From positions 8,462,501-8,526,500 of the forward strand of contig CM043967.1 of the NCBI GenBank assembly GCA_014529385.2: a DNA stretch of 64,000 nucleotides. The letters are read 5' to 3'. Every line of letters begins with the position of its first letter. Positions within the stretch are counted from its first letter, which is position 1. Positions 33,383 through 44,325 of the stretch are shown piece by piece. The notes below the pieces were generated by a model that worked only from the letters and a program-made list of their open reading frames with translations, made no database searches and was not told the DNA's origin. The translations under genes were made by a program, and so were the position numbers. The DNA is from Adiantum capillus-veneris (lineage: Eukaryota; Streptophyta; Polypodiopsida; Polypodiales; Pteridaceae).

Positions 33383-34195
33383 TTAACGCTTTTGCGAGCG
33401 TGGTCTACGCCACACTAGTAGACTTGAGGAGTCCTTGGTAGAATCATCATCGTTGCTGTCTTCATCAAGCTTGCCGTTGCCTTCGTCTTTTCGAGAACTC
33501 TTACCTTTGCCTTTGGATTTATAGTCTAGACAAATGGCCATGCTTTCCACAATAGTAACGCTTTTGAGACTTTTTAGTTTCCGATGTAGCATGTGACAAT
33601 TCATCACCTTATGAAACTCGAACCCTTCCTTGGGAGAGTGAGACGGCTTCCTCTTCAATGAGAAAAAAGTTGAGATTGTTGCTTTTCCTTTATGATTTGC
33701 AGGTTTAATGCCTTTGTAGTAATTTCGTACTCTTAAGTACTAAGGCAGCTGAGTACTAGTAATGCACTTTCTATAGCGAAGAGTTGAATGTGGATACCCT
33801 TTGCCTTCATAAACAATGACTACATGGAAGTCCAAGTTTTAAACTTGAGAGGAAATCGTTGTTCAAAAAGGGTGAGCGCTCACATCGTAGAGTCTTGATC
33901 AACGAGCTTTGACCACATCTCATTGACAGTTGCTAGTGTTTGTATCACGGGATAGATCTCCTTTGTGAGTGTCCAAAGAATGGCTTACATGGCCTTCACA
34001 TTACCCACATCCCAATCAACCCATGATTGAAGAAACTCAACACCTTGAAGTCAGGTCTACCTATTGTTGGCAAAGCGCACATGTCTCATCTCAGTGCAAT
34101 GGACAAAGTCTTTGCATAGAAACGACAACCGTATAATCTATTTCCAAAATGAGCATAGTTGTCTCCAGTAAGCTTGTCTCTGGCGTTCGAACATG
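33383..34195 (-). pseudogene. Copia-3 gag fragment
   Basis: Minus-strand frames give KLTGDNYAHFGNRLYGCRF at about 34140-34195, the DUF4219-like start of Copia gag. Next is ILWTLTKEIYPVIQTLATVN with EMWSKL (about 33900-33990), the gag helix preceding the conserved W-KL motif. A charged Lys/Ser/Asp tail runs to the stop at 33383 (the 91-codon frame at 33383-33658). Several stops and frameshifts intervene, and no CCHC knuckle or pol is seen. The likely owner is the Copia-3 element bounded by LTR copies at 31365 and 37733. Confidence 0.6.
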
Positions 34196-34565
34196 GGAGA
34201 GCCATCTCCAGGTAGAAGCCACATAGGTGGAACCTTTGAGATCAGAAAACTAAATTGAAGTGTCGACGTAGTAAGAAATAACCTGCAAGTTCTCTGTACA
34301 CTAATGCTAAAGCTTCGTGGGAACCACCTCTAGTGAGGGTTTTTTAATTGGAGACTTAAAGGGCTAAAGGCTTGTGTTAAAAAATGAAATGCTGACGAAG
34401 CTACAAAAACACAAGTAGTTTGGCTGAATATGGGACATATGCAATGGTCGGACAACCCTTTGCAAAAAAGCAAGAGATGATGCCAACGTCGCCTTCTACT
34501 AGCTATTAAAACATAAGCAAGTGATCGAGTCTCCGTGCTCCTCTTCGTGTGCTTGTGCCTGTACT

Positions 34566-35066
34566 TGTGTCACAAGTTGGTGACATGGCATGACCCCAAG
34601 GGAGGTTAGGCTTTGAGAGTCTTGACAACTTTGGCCGAACCCTGCCAACCCTAAAAATTGATGATGTGGCAATTATATGGACACTCGAAAATTCTGCAAG
34701 TTGTACGAATAGGTCCGAGATTTACGAAATCAGCCCCATGGGTATAAGCTTTTCATATGTGAAGCTTTTGGAGAGCCAAGCTTCTTATACCTGATGTTGT
34801 TGGGCCAAGGGCCTTTAAATATAAGCCTTGGGGGCTCACTCCGGCATTCTCGCATGTGCGGAAGTAGAGGAAGAGGTCCCCAATAGTACCTTTGTGAAAT
34901 AGTGTAAAAGAAATACCGGAAGGGGCACCAGTGCTTTGGGAGTGGAGCTCCACCACTCCATGTCTACCTTGTGAATTTTCTCTCTCTTTCTGTTCAGCTA
35001 TTTTGAAGTGCTAAAAGTATGTCCAGTCTACTCTTTTCAATTGGCACATGGTACCCTACCGTTACA
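34566..35066 (+). mobile_element. Gypsy-3 left LTR
   Basis: It aligns with 36658-37134 along its length, sharing CCAACCCTAAAAA, AAGCTTTTCATA, ATGAAGCTTTTGGAG (TG in this copy) and TTGGCACATGGT. It ends GTTACA one base before a primer-site-like sequence. TTTAAATATAAG near 34815 is a plausible TATA box. Confidence 0.7.
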
Positions 35067-35067
35067 G

Positions 35068-35079
35068 TGGTAGTAGAGC
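35068..35079 (+). promoter_or_regulatory. Primer-binding site remnant
   Basis: TGGTAGTAGAGC differs at two positions from TGGTATCAGAGC (initiator tRNA-Met) and sits one base after the LTR end. Confidence 0.6.
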
Positions 35080-35519
35080 TTTAGTTGTTTGCTCTTCTGA
35101 CGAGCAAATCAACCCTCCCCAGAACAGACATAACAAGATGGTGCTTCTTGATCCCATTGAGTATTTACAATTCCTCCTTGACAAACTCCGCGACATACAC
35201 TCCAAGCAAACTCTATAGAACATATCTATTATGCATAACTTCGAACAGTTTTTGAACTACATGTTGCCACCTCTATTGCCTTAGGCTTTTTTTTGCTCTG
35301 GCACTAGAAAGTGTAGGAGCCTCTTCTCGCAAACTATAGAATCTTCTATTTCAATCGGGGGATTTTTTAGAATTATGGTTGCACCATCTGCTGATTACTA
35401 CACGGTGCCGCCTGCTTTACCACCACCTCCCCACCGTCACTTGTGTTTTAACAGTTGAAACCCGTATGCTTATCGCTATTATCCACCTATGAATATTGCA
35501 CCAAACCAACCCAAAGACT

Positions 35520-36230
35520 TCAAGATGGTGGCTCTAAGTTAATTTTTTTTTGGTTTTTGGGATTGAAAGATTGGAAGAAAGTTTTACGGTTCCTAAAATA
35601 GTTTGACAATATTTATGCACCTGGGAACTATATAGAAGAATCCAAAATCTCTCTGGAGTAGCCACTTCTCTCAAAGACAATGCTATATAGTGGTGAAGCT
35701 CTATAGCCACAAAGCCTCATGCTCTAAGGACTCGGTAGGATTTCAAGAATATTTTTGCCTGAAGTTCCATGACCTCCTTGTTTGAAGTGCACCTTTTGGA
35801 AAAATGGGGTTAACTTGAAAATGCTCGCCAAGGAAACAATGAAAGACTATAATCAATTTTTTTAAAAACATCTAACTCCCCATCTCCTTCTTCAAGTTGA
35901 TAACTTTGGAGGACTAGTGTGAGTGGCTACACCATATGATGCCATCACCACTTCACGAAAATTGTTTGTCCAAACACGTCTCGACCATCCAAGAACTCAT
36001 GGACCATGCTGTAGTTGGCTACAAATTCATGAAGGGAAGAATCAAATTTATGATTTATGATCAATCGGAAAATAGCAAAAATCCTTGATCTCAATGCACA
36101 AATTCTTCAGATTCTCATGATACTTTGACTGCAAATGCATGACTTGCTTGATTACCTACCATGAGAAACTCTGCAACAAGAAGGTATGTGTTTCGAGTGT
36201 TTCCACACTGGGCACTTCCTATGTCTATGA
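35520..36230 (+). pseudogene. Gypsy-3 gag remnant
   Basis: Plus-strand frames read FDNIYAPGNYIEESKISL and SLKDNAI, then WSSIATKPHALRT and DFKNIFA. This is the Retrotrans_gag core with its W-W-x(n)-W pattern. CFECFHTGHFLC at about 36190-36225 is a damaged CCHC knuckle. Stops interrupt nearly every 20-30 codons. No pol remains before the right LTR, so most of the element has been deleted. Confidence 0.65.
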
Positions 36231-36657
36231 TAAACTTCTAGAGCAACCTCCCACCAAGAATGCTTGAACCTGAGTAAGACTTGTTCCAAATATTTATAAA
36301 ATTTATGTACCCGATGCTTCCACGGAATTCTTGAGAGCCTATGGAAAGATAAAGCACTTCTTCAATCGTGCAGAGTCACCAAAAAGTTCATCCACCTAGA
36401 GTTCCTCAAGTAGATGGACTTTGAGTATAACCAGCTTGCTGGAGGCATTGAAGCCGAGCTGGCTATAGGAGATACTAGTGCAGTATGGTGGAGCATACTA
36501 GAGAATGTGATTGTGGAGCGGTATGGTGTAATGCATACTAGAGAATGTGTTGCCTAGTCTAGAAATGATGGGCATTAACATGTATACATAAAGGCTAAAG
36601 AATTGGATTGAGTTTTGCAGGTCTAATTGTGGGCGATTACTTGTCTTTTGAGAGGGG

Positions 36658-37134
36658 TGTATTTCACAAGGTGGTGACATGCATGATCACTATGGGGGTT
36701 ATATGTTGAGAGCATTGCTAAAGAAAAATTTGGCCAAACCCTACCAACCCTAAAAAGTGCTGACATGGTAGTTGTACGGAGGCCCATAAATTCCACAAGT
36801 TGTACAGACATGTCTATGACTTACAAAATCAACTTCATGGGTGGAAGCTTTTCATACATGAAGCTTTTGGAGGGTTAAGATTTCTATACATGGCAAGGGC
36901 CTTAAATTACATACCATGGGGGGATCACTCTAGCATTCTCACATGTGCAAAAGCAAAGGAAGAGCTCCCAACAGTTGTACCGGAACACCAGAAGAGGTGC
37001 CAAGGTTTTGGGTCTACGGTGTGGATTCTGTGTGTGTGTGCGTGTTTAGTTGTTTTGAAGTGATAAAAGTCCATTCCAATTTTCTCTTTTTAGTTGGCAC
37101 ATGGTGCCCAAGCACGTGGTGCCCTCCCATTACA
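36658..37134 (+). mobile_element. Gypsy-3 right LTR
   Basis: It starts TGTATTTCACAAG directly after the purine tract GAGAGGGG and ends CCCATTACA. It is diverged from the left copy by many substitutions and small indels, indicating an old insertion. I find no matching target duplication. Confidence 0.7.
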
Positions 37135-37720
37135 ACCGCCTCCTCCTCCCTCCATGCTCACACTCTCTTGTTAGAGTTTTGGAGGACGTCTCTTTGGTAA
37201 CCCTGTCTAGATATGGCAAGTGAGGGATTCTTTGTGGCTTTGTCTTGGCATTTGAGGATTTTGAGATTCTACACATGTGGGAGGACTTTCTAGGTTTTGC
37301 TTGAGTTGGCCATGATGGCAATTATGCTTGCCATCCTATTTTATGCCTCATTTTTCATTTATTCCACAATTTAGGGTCGTGGATTGGGCATTTTGGTTAG
37401 CCCCCTATATAGGGAAAGAGAGAGGGGGGGGGGGGGGGGGGGGGATGGCTCCATTATGGCATAGGACATTCATATTAGAAGGGTTAGATTCCTCATCCAA
37501 AGAGATTTTTATCATCGGTGGAAGGTCTTGCCTTCTCTTTTGTTGTCTCTCTCTTGGATGCAGAGTTTTCCCCTGCGAGACTTGTCCGCTCTATCTCCAT
37601 CTTCTCTCTGTAGTATTTTTGTCTCTCCTCTTCTCTTCTCTCCCTCTCTCTCCTACGTGTTTCCCTTGTCACCCACACCTTCAAATTCTCTTTTATATCT
37701 CTCGGATCATGAGCCAAAGA
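37135..37720 (-). other. Leader-like sequence with a poly-G run
   Basis: It lies between the Gypsy-3 right LTR and the Copia-3 primer site. A 21-bp G run sits at 37424-37444. Plus-strand frames of about 145 codons (37328-37765, 37528-37977) are Leu/Ser-rich or cross microsatellites and have no recognisable domain. Confidence 0.4.
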
Positions 37721-37732
37721 GCTCTTATACCA
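37721..37732 (-). promoter_or_regulatory. Copia-3 primer-binding site
   Basis: GCTCTTATACCA is the reverse complement of TGGTATAAGAGC, one base from the standard Copia primer site. The LTR begins at the next TG. Confidence 0.65.
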
Positions 37733-37768
37733 TGTCAAAGTTTACATTGTGGAAGCGTAGAGTGAGAT

Positions 37769-37827
<59 letters not shown>

Positions 37828-37995
37828 CACTTAACCAAGCAACTCGGCAATAGATTAGATGATTATTGCAATTGGGGTTGGGCCGGTTTCTTATATACCT
37901 CCCAGGTGAATTGCCTGACCCAACCCATCATGTCAAATAAGCAAAACATACCTAAAAATGATAAATTAAATAAATAGGATCACATATAGCATTCA
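37733..37995 (-). mobile_element. Copia-3 LTR, right (5') copy with GT-GA microsatellite
   Basis: It begins TGTCAAAG next to the primer site and includes a GT run (37769-37790) and a GA run (37792-37824). It shares GGCAAT, TTTCTTATATACCT and AGGATCACATATAGCATTCA with the copy at 31365. The outer boundary is approximate, because similarity between copies continues a little past 37995. Confidence 0.6.
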
Positions 37996-39119
37996 ATTGA
38001 GATCTAAGTTGCATTAAACATTATTTGAGATTCATTTTATTCATGAATAATCCTTGTTTTATTCATTAAGGCCTTTTAATTCAATTGTATTATGTGTCCA
38101 CATGTCAGCTTTTCAAAAAAAATTATATGTTTTGACATTTTGAACTATGGTCTTTTGAATTTCTTTTGCGATCAAAAGACTATCGATTGAATAATTATAA
38201 TACAAAATTTATTCGATCAAATAAATTCAGTATAAAACAAGCATCCTCTTCTCTTGATCTCCACAACTTACTCGCTCAAACTTCAAGGCCACTCTCAAGC
38301 AGTGCAAGGTAGAGTTAAAAATTCAAAAAACATCAAATTTGATACTTTTCAATAGAAGTAATTCGATTGGGTCCTTTTACTCAAACTAAAATACATGTTT
38401 GGTATGTGAGGCTTGGGCCAACACATCTAAACATAAAATATAGCACCAATGTGTGCTATTGATATCTTAGTAAAGAAAGTAATGATAGCACTACATCTAA
38501 ATACAAAAAATAGCACTTAGTGATGTACTCTTAGTATTTTTTAGAAAAAGTGATAGCTATTTTCCTTAGCTATATCTAGACATAGTAAATCATTCTTAGC
38601 TATGGTGCACAAGTTGGATGTAGTGCACCATAAGTGTGTCCACTTGGATGTTTGAGCAGATTTTCTTACTTCTAAGTTGACCATTATGCATATAAATCAA
38701 TAGATGGAGTTTCTTGGTTGTTAAAAGAGAGTGATTTTACATTTGTGTGGACATTTAGGGTTGAGATAGAAAATAGAGTCTCTTGGTTGTTATGAGGATT
38801 TCCTCTCAACAAGTGGACAATTGGATTCTAACGAAGCTAATATGTATCGTCCCTTGGTTCTTACCTCTCCAAGTGGATATTTAGGATTCTAATAAAGCTA
38901 CTAGGTCCTCCCAATTTTGGGAAGCGATTGGTTAAGCAGAATCTAGGCGGATCCTCTTATGCCTTGGAGGAGAAAAAAGTGAGGTGAGGCCACGTGGAGG
39001 AGAGAGAAAGGGGGGGAAGAGACACACAGAGAGAGCTGTCATGTGTCAGCGAGCGATAAAGAGGGATTTTTTCTTCCAGTCCGAAAGTTCCATGAGGCGT
39101 GCAACTTGCAAGGCGAGAC

Positions 39120-39159
<40 letters not shown>

Positions 39160-40277
39160 GTGAGGATGGAGATAGTCTTGCTCGTTGATCTGTATGCCAT
39201 CAATGGAAAGCGTAAGAAGTTTTTCTTACAGGGGACAAGGGTAGGCGAGGAGGACAACGTTGAGCTGGGAACAAGGGTAGGCGAGGAGGGCAGCATCGAG
39301 CTGCAGTGTCAGGTCAACACAGATACAGACCCTCTCTCTCTTGCATTGGTTTCTCTCGCAGCACTATGGCTCGCTTTGCCTGTAGAGGAGAGGAGGGGGA
39401 TAGGAGGACATTTGTATGGCACCACAAGGGGAGGGAGGCAAGAACGAAGGACAGTGTGCATCGGAACAACATACCAAAGATAGGCTACGCCTGTAGGAAA
39501 GTGCCGCAAGGAACTGGAAACGACGATGAAGACCTGCATTCTTTTTTTTTTTCGTGATGTAGAGCTAATATGTATTGTAGCTTGATTGTTATGAAAAGTT
39601 ACTCTTACTTCAAGTGGACATTGAAGATTGTGTTAGTGCATATTGTGTTTTCCCATGGATATTGTGAGGTTTGGCTCTTACCTCCATTTTGACATTTAAA
39701 ATACTTGAAATATTTTCTTGGTCGTTGCGAGGTAACTCTCTTACTTCCAGGTAGGCTCAAAAATAGCGTTCACTTTACCGTTTCTGAGCATTTTCTCTCA
39801 ATTTTAAGTGATCATACAGGATGATTGTATGTTAAGAAGCATTGGGCTGTTTAGGGTTCAATCTTCATAGAAATATTTATACACTATACCCTTCTATCGT
39901 CCTTAGAGTTTATAACTTGTATGTGGCACTTTTAAATATTGACAATTCATGTTGTTTGTCAAGAGTTTAGAAGGGCTTCACTATCAATTATTGTAGGTAT
40001 CATACTTTATCTATAGCCGCTTGAAGACATGGGGCGAGGTAAAGAGTGGAACTATGTGGAATAGATAAACAATGGGAAAAAATCATCCCACCTTCAATGT
40101 AGAACTTGTGGCCATCACTTTTGTGGAAATGCAACTTGCATTTAAGAGAATCTATTCGTGGTGGGTACCAACGTGGGGCATTACGATGCACGTAGATACT
40201 AAAAAGACAAGCTTAACCACTAGGCTATTCGCTTTGGCTGCCCTTAGGGCTCCCTTAGGCACTAAAAAAAATAAATT
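37996..40277. other. AT-rich non-coding DNA with a worn tandem array
   Basis: Between about 38640 and 38900, and again from 39550 to 39760, a loose unit recurs containing AAGTGGACATTTAGGATTCT, AAGCTAATATGTAT and TCTTGGTTGTTA. A more GC-rich block (about 38930-39540) with a CT run at 39122-39155 interrupts the array and may be an insertion. No gene is recognised; the 146-codon frame at 39043-39483 crosses the CT run. Confidence 0.45.
40205..40250 (-). other. tRNA-like A-box sequence (possible SINE head)
   Basis: On the minus strand, TAGCCTAGTGGTTAAGC matches the tRNA A box (TRGYNNANNGG). No B box is found at the normal distance, so it is at most a broken SINE or tRNA fragment. Confidence 0.3.
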
Positions 40278-40304
40278 CCCCCCCCCCCCCCCCCCCCCCC
40301 CCCC

Positions 40305-40390
<86 letters not shown>

Positions 40391-40400
40391 TCTCCCCCCC
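40278..40400. repeat. Poly-C tract, 123 bp with rare T
   Basis: All C except single T at 40305, 40389, 40391 and 40393. The apparent polyproline frame through it is not a gene. Confidence 0.95.
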
Positions 40401-40524
40401 AAACTAATTAATTACAGGTTTGCAAAAAACTCGTTTTGGCCACCTACTAGACATATGGGTGCACTTTGCTTGCTAGGTGAAAAAGTGCAAGGAGAAAGGT
40501 CTGCTATACAAAAGGTAGAAGAGC

Positions 40525-41090
40525 ATGGGTGGTGAGACCGCTACTGGTGCCTTTAATGGTGGAACACCTCAAGAAAATGAAGAGTGTAATCAACATACTC
40601 CAATGGTGGCATCGCAAGGAACCCATCATGGTGCCTCTACCTTCTCCATGATGAACGATAGCCCTGTTGTATGTAGCAAGACTGACACCCCTCAAACTTT
40701 ACATGCGGTTTTTGAAAAGCAAGATATGGTAGATCTACACCTGAAGTGGACACAAGCTTTCATTGCTTGTGGAATTACGCTCAATGTAATTCAAAATTTT
40801 GCATTCAAAGATGCACTCATTTCCACGGCCAAAAAAGGATTTTTAGTGCCTGATTATATTAAAATATGCATAGAATACATAGACATGGTGAAGTCATAAA
40901 CGGAGGCCATCCTCAAGCAAACAATGCTTGAGTTTGTACTTACATTTGGGTGTACCATAGCCCTTGTGACGGATGAACAAGCTATCAAAAGAAGCTTTTA
41001 TCAATGTCATGCTCGTATGTCCTAGGGGTCCGATATTTTTGGAGGCTATGGACACCTCTCTAAAAGAGAAAATAAGTAATTGTCTTTTAA
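40525..41090 (+). pseudogene. hAT transposase fragment (DUF659 region)
   Basis: Frame one (40525-40899) ends WTQAFIACGITLNVIQNFAF, then KDALISTAKKG. After a stop it continues TEAILKQTMLEF and CTIALVTDEQ. A frameshift at about 40975 leads into INVMLVCPRGPIFLEAMDTS. Together these match the DUF659 domain of plant hAT-related transposases: FxxxGIPFNV, the TLVTDGW strand, and NFxxxxPxGxxFLxxxDTS. The BED finger and C-terminal dimerisation domain are absent. It lies just upstream of the Gypsy-1 insertion. Confidence 0.75.
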
Positions 41091-41313
41091 AGATGTATAA
41101 ATGGTGTATTGAAAAGTTAAGTAGGCCAAAAAATGTGACTTCGATTGCGACCTACAATGCAACAAGTTATAAAAGTGTGGGCTTGTCAAACTTAAGAAAA
41201 GTACCCGGAAATAACTCCAAACATAGAAATCATTTAGATCTAGTGAGTGCAGGTTCACAGGACCTTCAAAGAGTGCAACATTTCTAGCGAGTATTGTGAG
41301 CCTTTTGAACAAT

Positions 41314-41512
41314 AAGGTAGTACTCCAAAGGCAAAGAAGGTCCTTTCCGGTTGTTATTCCTATCGCAAAGCTAAATGTAAGGACATGGGTCTTACGGACA
41401 AGACCAACGACAAAGCCAGATAGTATGTACGCTAAGGGGAGGCTATAAGATAGGTAGTACTCCAAAGGCAAACAAGGTCCTTTCCTGTTGTTATTCCAAT
41501 CGCAAAGCTAAA
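41314..41512 (+). repeat. 140-bp tandem duplication across the Gypsy-1 target flank
   Basis: GGTAGTACTCCAAAGGCAAA starts at 41314 and again at about 41454. Copy one runs through CTAAA into TGTAAGGACATGGGTCTTAC and the first 80 bp of the LTR. Copy two contains the same target flank followed by the full LTR. So a piece of LTR plus its flank is present twice. Confidence 0.85.
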
Positions 41513-41633
41513 TTAAGGACATGGGTCCTACGGGCAAGGCCATCGGCATGGCCGGACAGTGTACACTAGGGGGAGGCTATAAGATAGCACAGTTGGGTGG
41601 AAACTAGCACACGCATTACCACCGCCCTTTCAC

Positions 41634-41645
41634 TTGTATCTGAGC
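41634..41645 (+). promoter_or_regulatory. Gypsy-1 primer-binding site remnant
   Basis: TTGTATCTGAGC one base after the left LTR matches the initiator tRNA-Met primer site at 10 of 12 positions. Confidence 0.6.
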
Positions 41646-41879
41646 TATTTTTGGGAGGAGGCAAAAAGCGGGTTTCATGTGCGTGCGACGCTCTGCTTCT
41701 CTCCCACGTTCCGCAGACAACGACGTCTTCGCTATGCAACAAAAAGAAGACAGACACGCTTTCCTACGTGCAACGCGTGGACAATCCATATACACCCCCC
41801 TCCACAATGGGCGACTAAGGTGGGTGACCAAGGCAAACTCAACGACACCAAGGCTCCAAAGGCTTTCGTTGGTGACACG

Positions 41880-41970
41880 CGTAGGAAGGCTTGCTTAAGC
41901 CTTGCATCAAGGAGGGTTGAACCCACCCCATGAGGGTAAGAGTCCAACACTTTACCATCAAGCTATTGAC
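41880..41970 (-). other. tRNA-derived sequence in the Gypsy-1 leader (SINE-like)
   Basis: Minus strand: TAGCTTGATGGTAAAGTG resembles a tRNA D arm (A box). TTGGACTCTTACCCTCA has the shape of an anticodon arm. GGGGTGGGTTCAACCCTCC forms a T arm with a near-consensus B box. No clean acceptor stem is seen, so this is not a working tRNA gene. A tRNA-headed SINE inserted in the leader, or a tRNA pseudogene, would explain it. The body would extend leftward to about 41700. Confidence 0.5.
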
Positions 41971-42342
41971 CTTGTTGTGTATAACAAGGAAAGATAGAAT
42001 ACTTGTGTAGAAAGGAAAACTAGAAGGAAAGGGAAAGCTTCAAACTTCAAGGAAGTAGCTTCACCCTTCCTTTTGACTTCTCGGAGAAAGGCAAGTTTTC
42101 CTCCAAAAATTCTTTTTTCCTCAAGGAGGTAGCTTCAAAGTGAAGAAAGGCCTTCACAAAACCAACAAGTTTCTGTGAATAACCAGCAAAGGTGTTCTTA
42201 CGACACGTGAAGCGCTCGAATTCTCGCAAAATGAGGTTCACATGCAACACAAATTGCGGAGCATACAAAACACAAAGACTTTAATTTCACAAGCTACAAG
42301 TTGATATTTTTTTCTCTCTCTTTGCATTAGTGTGTGTTTACC

Positions 42343-43497
42343 ATGGCCAGTGAGGATATCCCACCTACACACACGTTTGATTTTGAGCACGTAGATCAAA
42401 ATTAGGGCACCACGGGTACGACTGACACTAATATGCATGATGACGATGATCTAGGAGATCATGGCCTTGTAGATATGGCTGCTTTCAAGACTTTGGAAAA
42501 TTGCCAAAGCGAGCTTAAACACAACCTCTCTGCACTTAATGCAAATGTTACCAATCTTATGGAGTTACTTGTGAAATTTATGAATTCACAGATGACTCAA
42601 GGAGCCACAAGTGGCACGGTTCAAAGGAACCAAGCTCGCATGACTCAAGGAGTCCAAGAGACAAGTGGTGCAGAAGATGCAGAAGGTGTCAATGCATTAC
42701 TTAAGAATATGACCATTCCCAAGTTTCACGGGGAAGAGCGTGATCGCAACAAGGATGCGGTCAATACGTCCTTACACAAATGGAGTGATATTCATAGATT
42801 GAAACAAATGGAGTGATATACTTACATAAATGGAGTGATATTCATAGATTGAGACACACCCCGGATATAAAGACAGCTGTGGAAACAAGTTTATCTCTTA
42901 AAGGCAAGGCCTATAAGTGGTGGATGACATTTCCAATAGATGCCCGTCCTCCATCTTGGGCTACGTTTCAAGCTTCTTTCTCCAAAGAGTTTTTGGACTC
43001 CAAAGAAGAAGATAAGAATTGGTTTGCATGGGATGCATACCGCATGTCTGGCCTCTCACTCACACAGTACCTTTCGAAGTATCGGGAAATCATATTAAAA
43101 CTAGTTTTAATAGGGGTCTTGACAAATACTATCGTCTTCATGTCAAGACCCAACATCCAAAAACTTTGGAAGAAGCCATCAGTCATGCCCAAAGATATGA
43201 TGATGACCAAGAGAGGAAAGGAAATGTTCCCTACTCTAAGAATACTTTTGCTAAGAGCAGCGTGGCTAAGAGCCAATGGCGAGGTAGATCTCCCACACGT
43301 TCCAAGAGGAATAAGAGACAATCTACCTCTCCATGCCCACAAGAGGCTAAGAAGCCTAAGCAATCAACGAGATACTCCACGTGGATCTCTCAGCACTGCT
43401 GATTTTGAGTGTGCGAAGAAACACAATTTGTGTTTTAGATGTTTTTTGGACCAACATAACAAGAAATATTGTCCTCTTTTGCAAGGCAACGAATAGG
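42343..43497 (+). pseudogene. Gypsy-1 gag
   Basis: ATG at 42343 opens MASEDIPPTHTFDFEHVDQN, then TAG at about 42403. Coding resumes in frame to about 42816. A small duplication of AAATGGAGTGATATTCATAG (about 42780-42850) causes a frameshift. The core Retrotrans_gag block WWMTFPIDARPPSWATFQ follows, then another shift and a basic Ser/Arg-rich stretch. A CCHC knuckle CFRCFLDQHNKKYC lies at about 43432-43473. The order is normal for gag, but the frame is broken at least four times. Confidence 0.85.
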
Positions 43498-44011
43498 CCA
43501 TGCACATAGTGCACACCTCACATTAGATTCATCTCCTAAATATTGTGCTATAGAGGTTCTTTATATGGAAGAAAAGCATAAGTGTTGTGTGCCTACTTCA
43601 ATGTGGCAGCCCACCTTTGGCCCCCATGATTTGATTCGCATGCATGGCACTATTAAAGGACAACGTGTTCGTATTTTAGTGGATAATGGTGTAACTCATA
43701 ACTTTTTGAAGTATAAGCTAGTCAAGAAATTGAAGCTTACACAGACTCCCTACTCTCACAAGTATGTGGTGGAGTAGATGTCTGGGAATGATAAATAAGT
43801 ATGGGACACACTAGTTCAAGGGGTTGAGCTTATTGTTCAAGATCATATGATGACCCTTGACTTCCAAGTTATGAACATGGACTGTATTGATGTAGTTTTA
43901 GGACGGGAGTGGCTCCATGGTTTAGGAAACACATTGCACACTAGTTATGAACACAACTCCTTATCATTTATGGCCAATGGTGAACATGTGCTTTTTCTTG
44001 GTGAGAAATTT
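43498..44011 (+). pseudogene. Gypsy-1 protease region, cut by Copia-2
   Basis: VRILVDNGVTHNFLKYKLV carries the aspartic protease site, with DNG in place of the usual DSG. DVVLGREWLHGLG is the flap-side ILGxxWL motif. A TAG lies between them at about 43777. The frame runs to LGEK at 44008, where Copia-2 begins. Confidence 0.8.
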
Positions 44012-44308
44012 TGGGTGAAGAAGGGAGTGAGGGAAGCTATAGACGCTCACACACACACCCGTAGATGCACACACACATAGCAATAAGCTTGATAGCTTGA
44101 AGCTCCCTCACTTGGTTATGGAGAGTTCAAGTGTGAGTATGAGAGAAAGATACGAGTCTCCCTAAGTACAACGTGCCACCAGACATGCATATAATGTGTA
44201 TATGTGGTTACACGGGGAAAAAAACTCTAGCCAACACTAGAGTAAAAAGTGTCCGTGTATAGGGAAACGGTCACATCAAAACTACCCGAGGGGCACGTGA
44301 GTGTAACA
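44012..44308 (-). repeat. Copia-2 3' LTR
   Basis: Left-hand copy in window orientation; it contains a short CA-rich repeat near 44048-44080. It differs from the other LTR by scattered substitutions and a few indels. Confidence 0.88.
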
Positions 44309-44325
44309 AACCCCCCTAGAGTGAA

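Noticed and set aside
40072-40407. A 111-codon frame with a long polyproline tail
   Set aside because: The tail is the poly-C tract read as CCC codons; the rest has no recognisable domain.
41046-41471. A 141-codon minus-strand frame next to the Gypsy-1 LTR
   Set aside because: It overlaps the hAT fragment and the duplicated LTR start; its apparent length comes from non-coding repeat sequence.
41880-41970. A functional tRNA gene
   Set aside because: A- and B-box-like parts are present, but I could not form a matching acceptor stem, so it is listed only as tRNA-derived.
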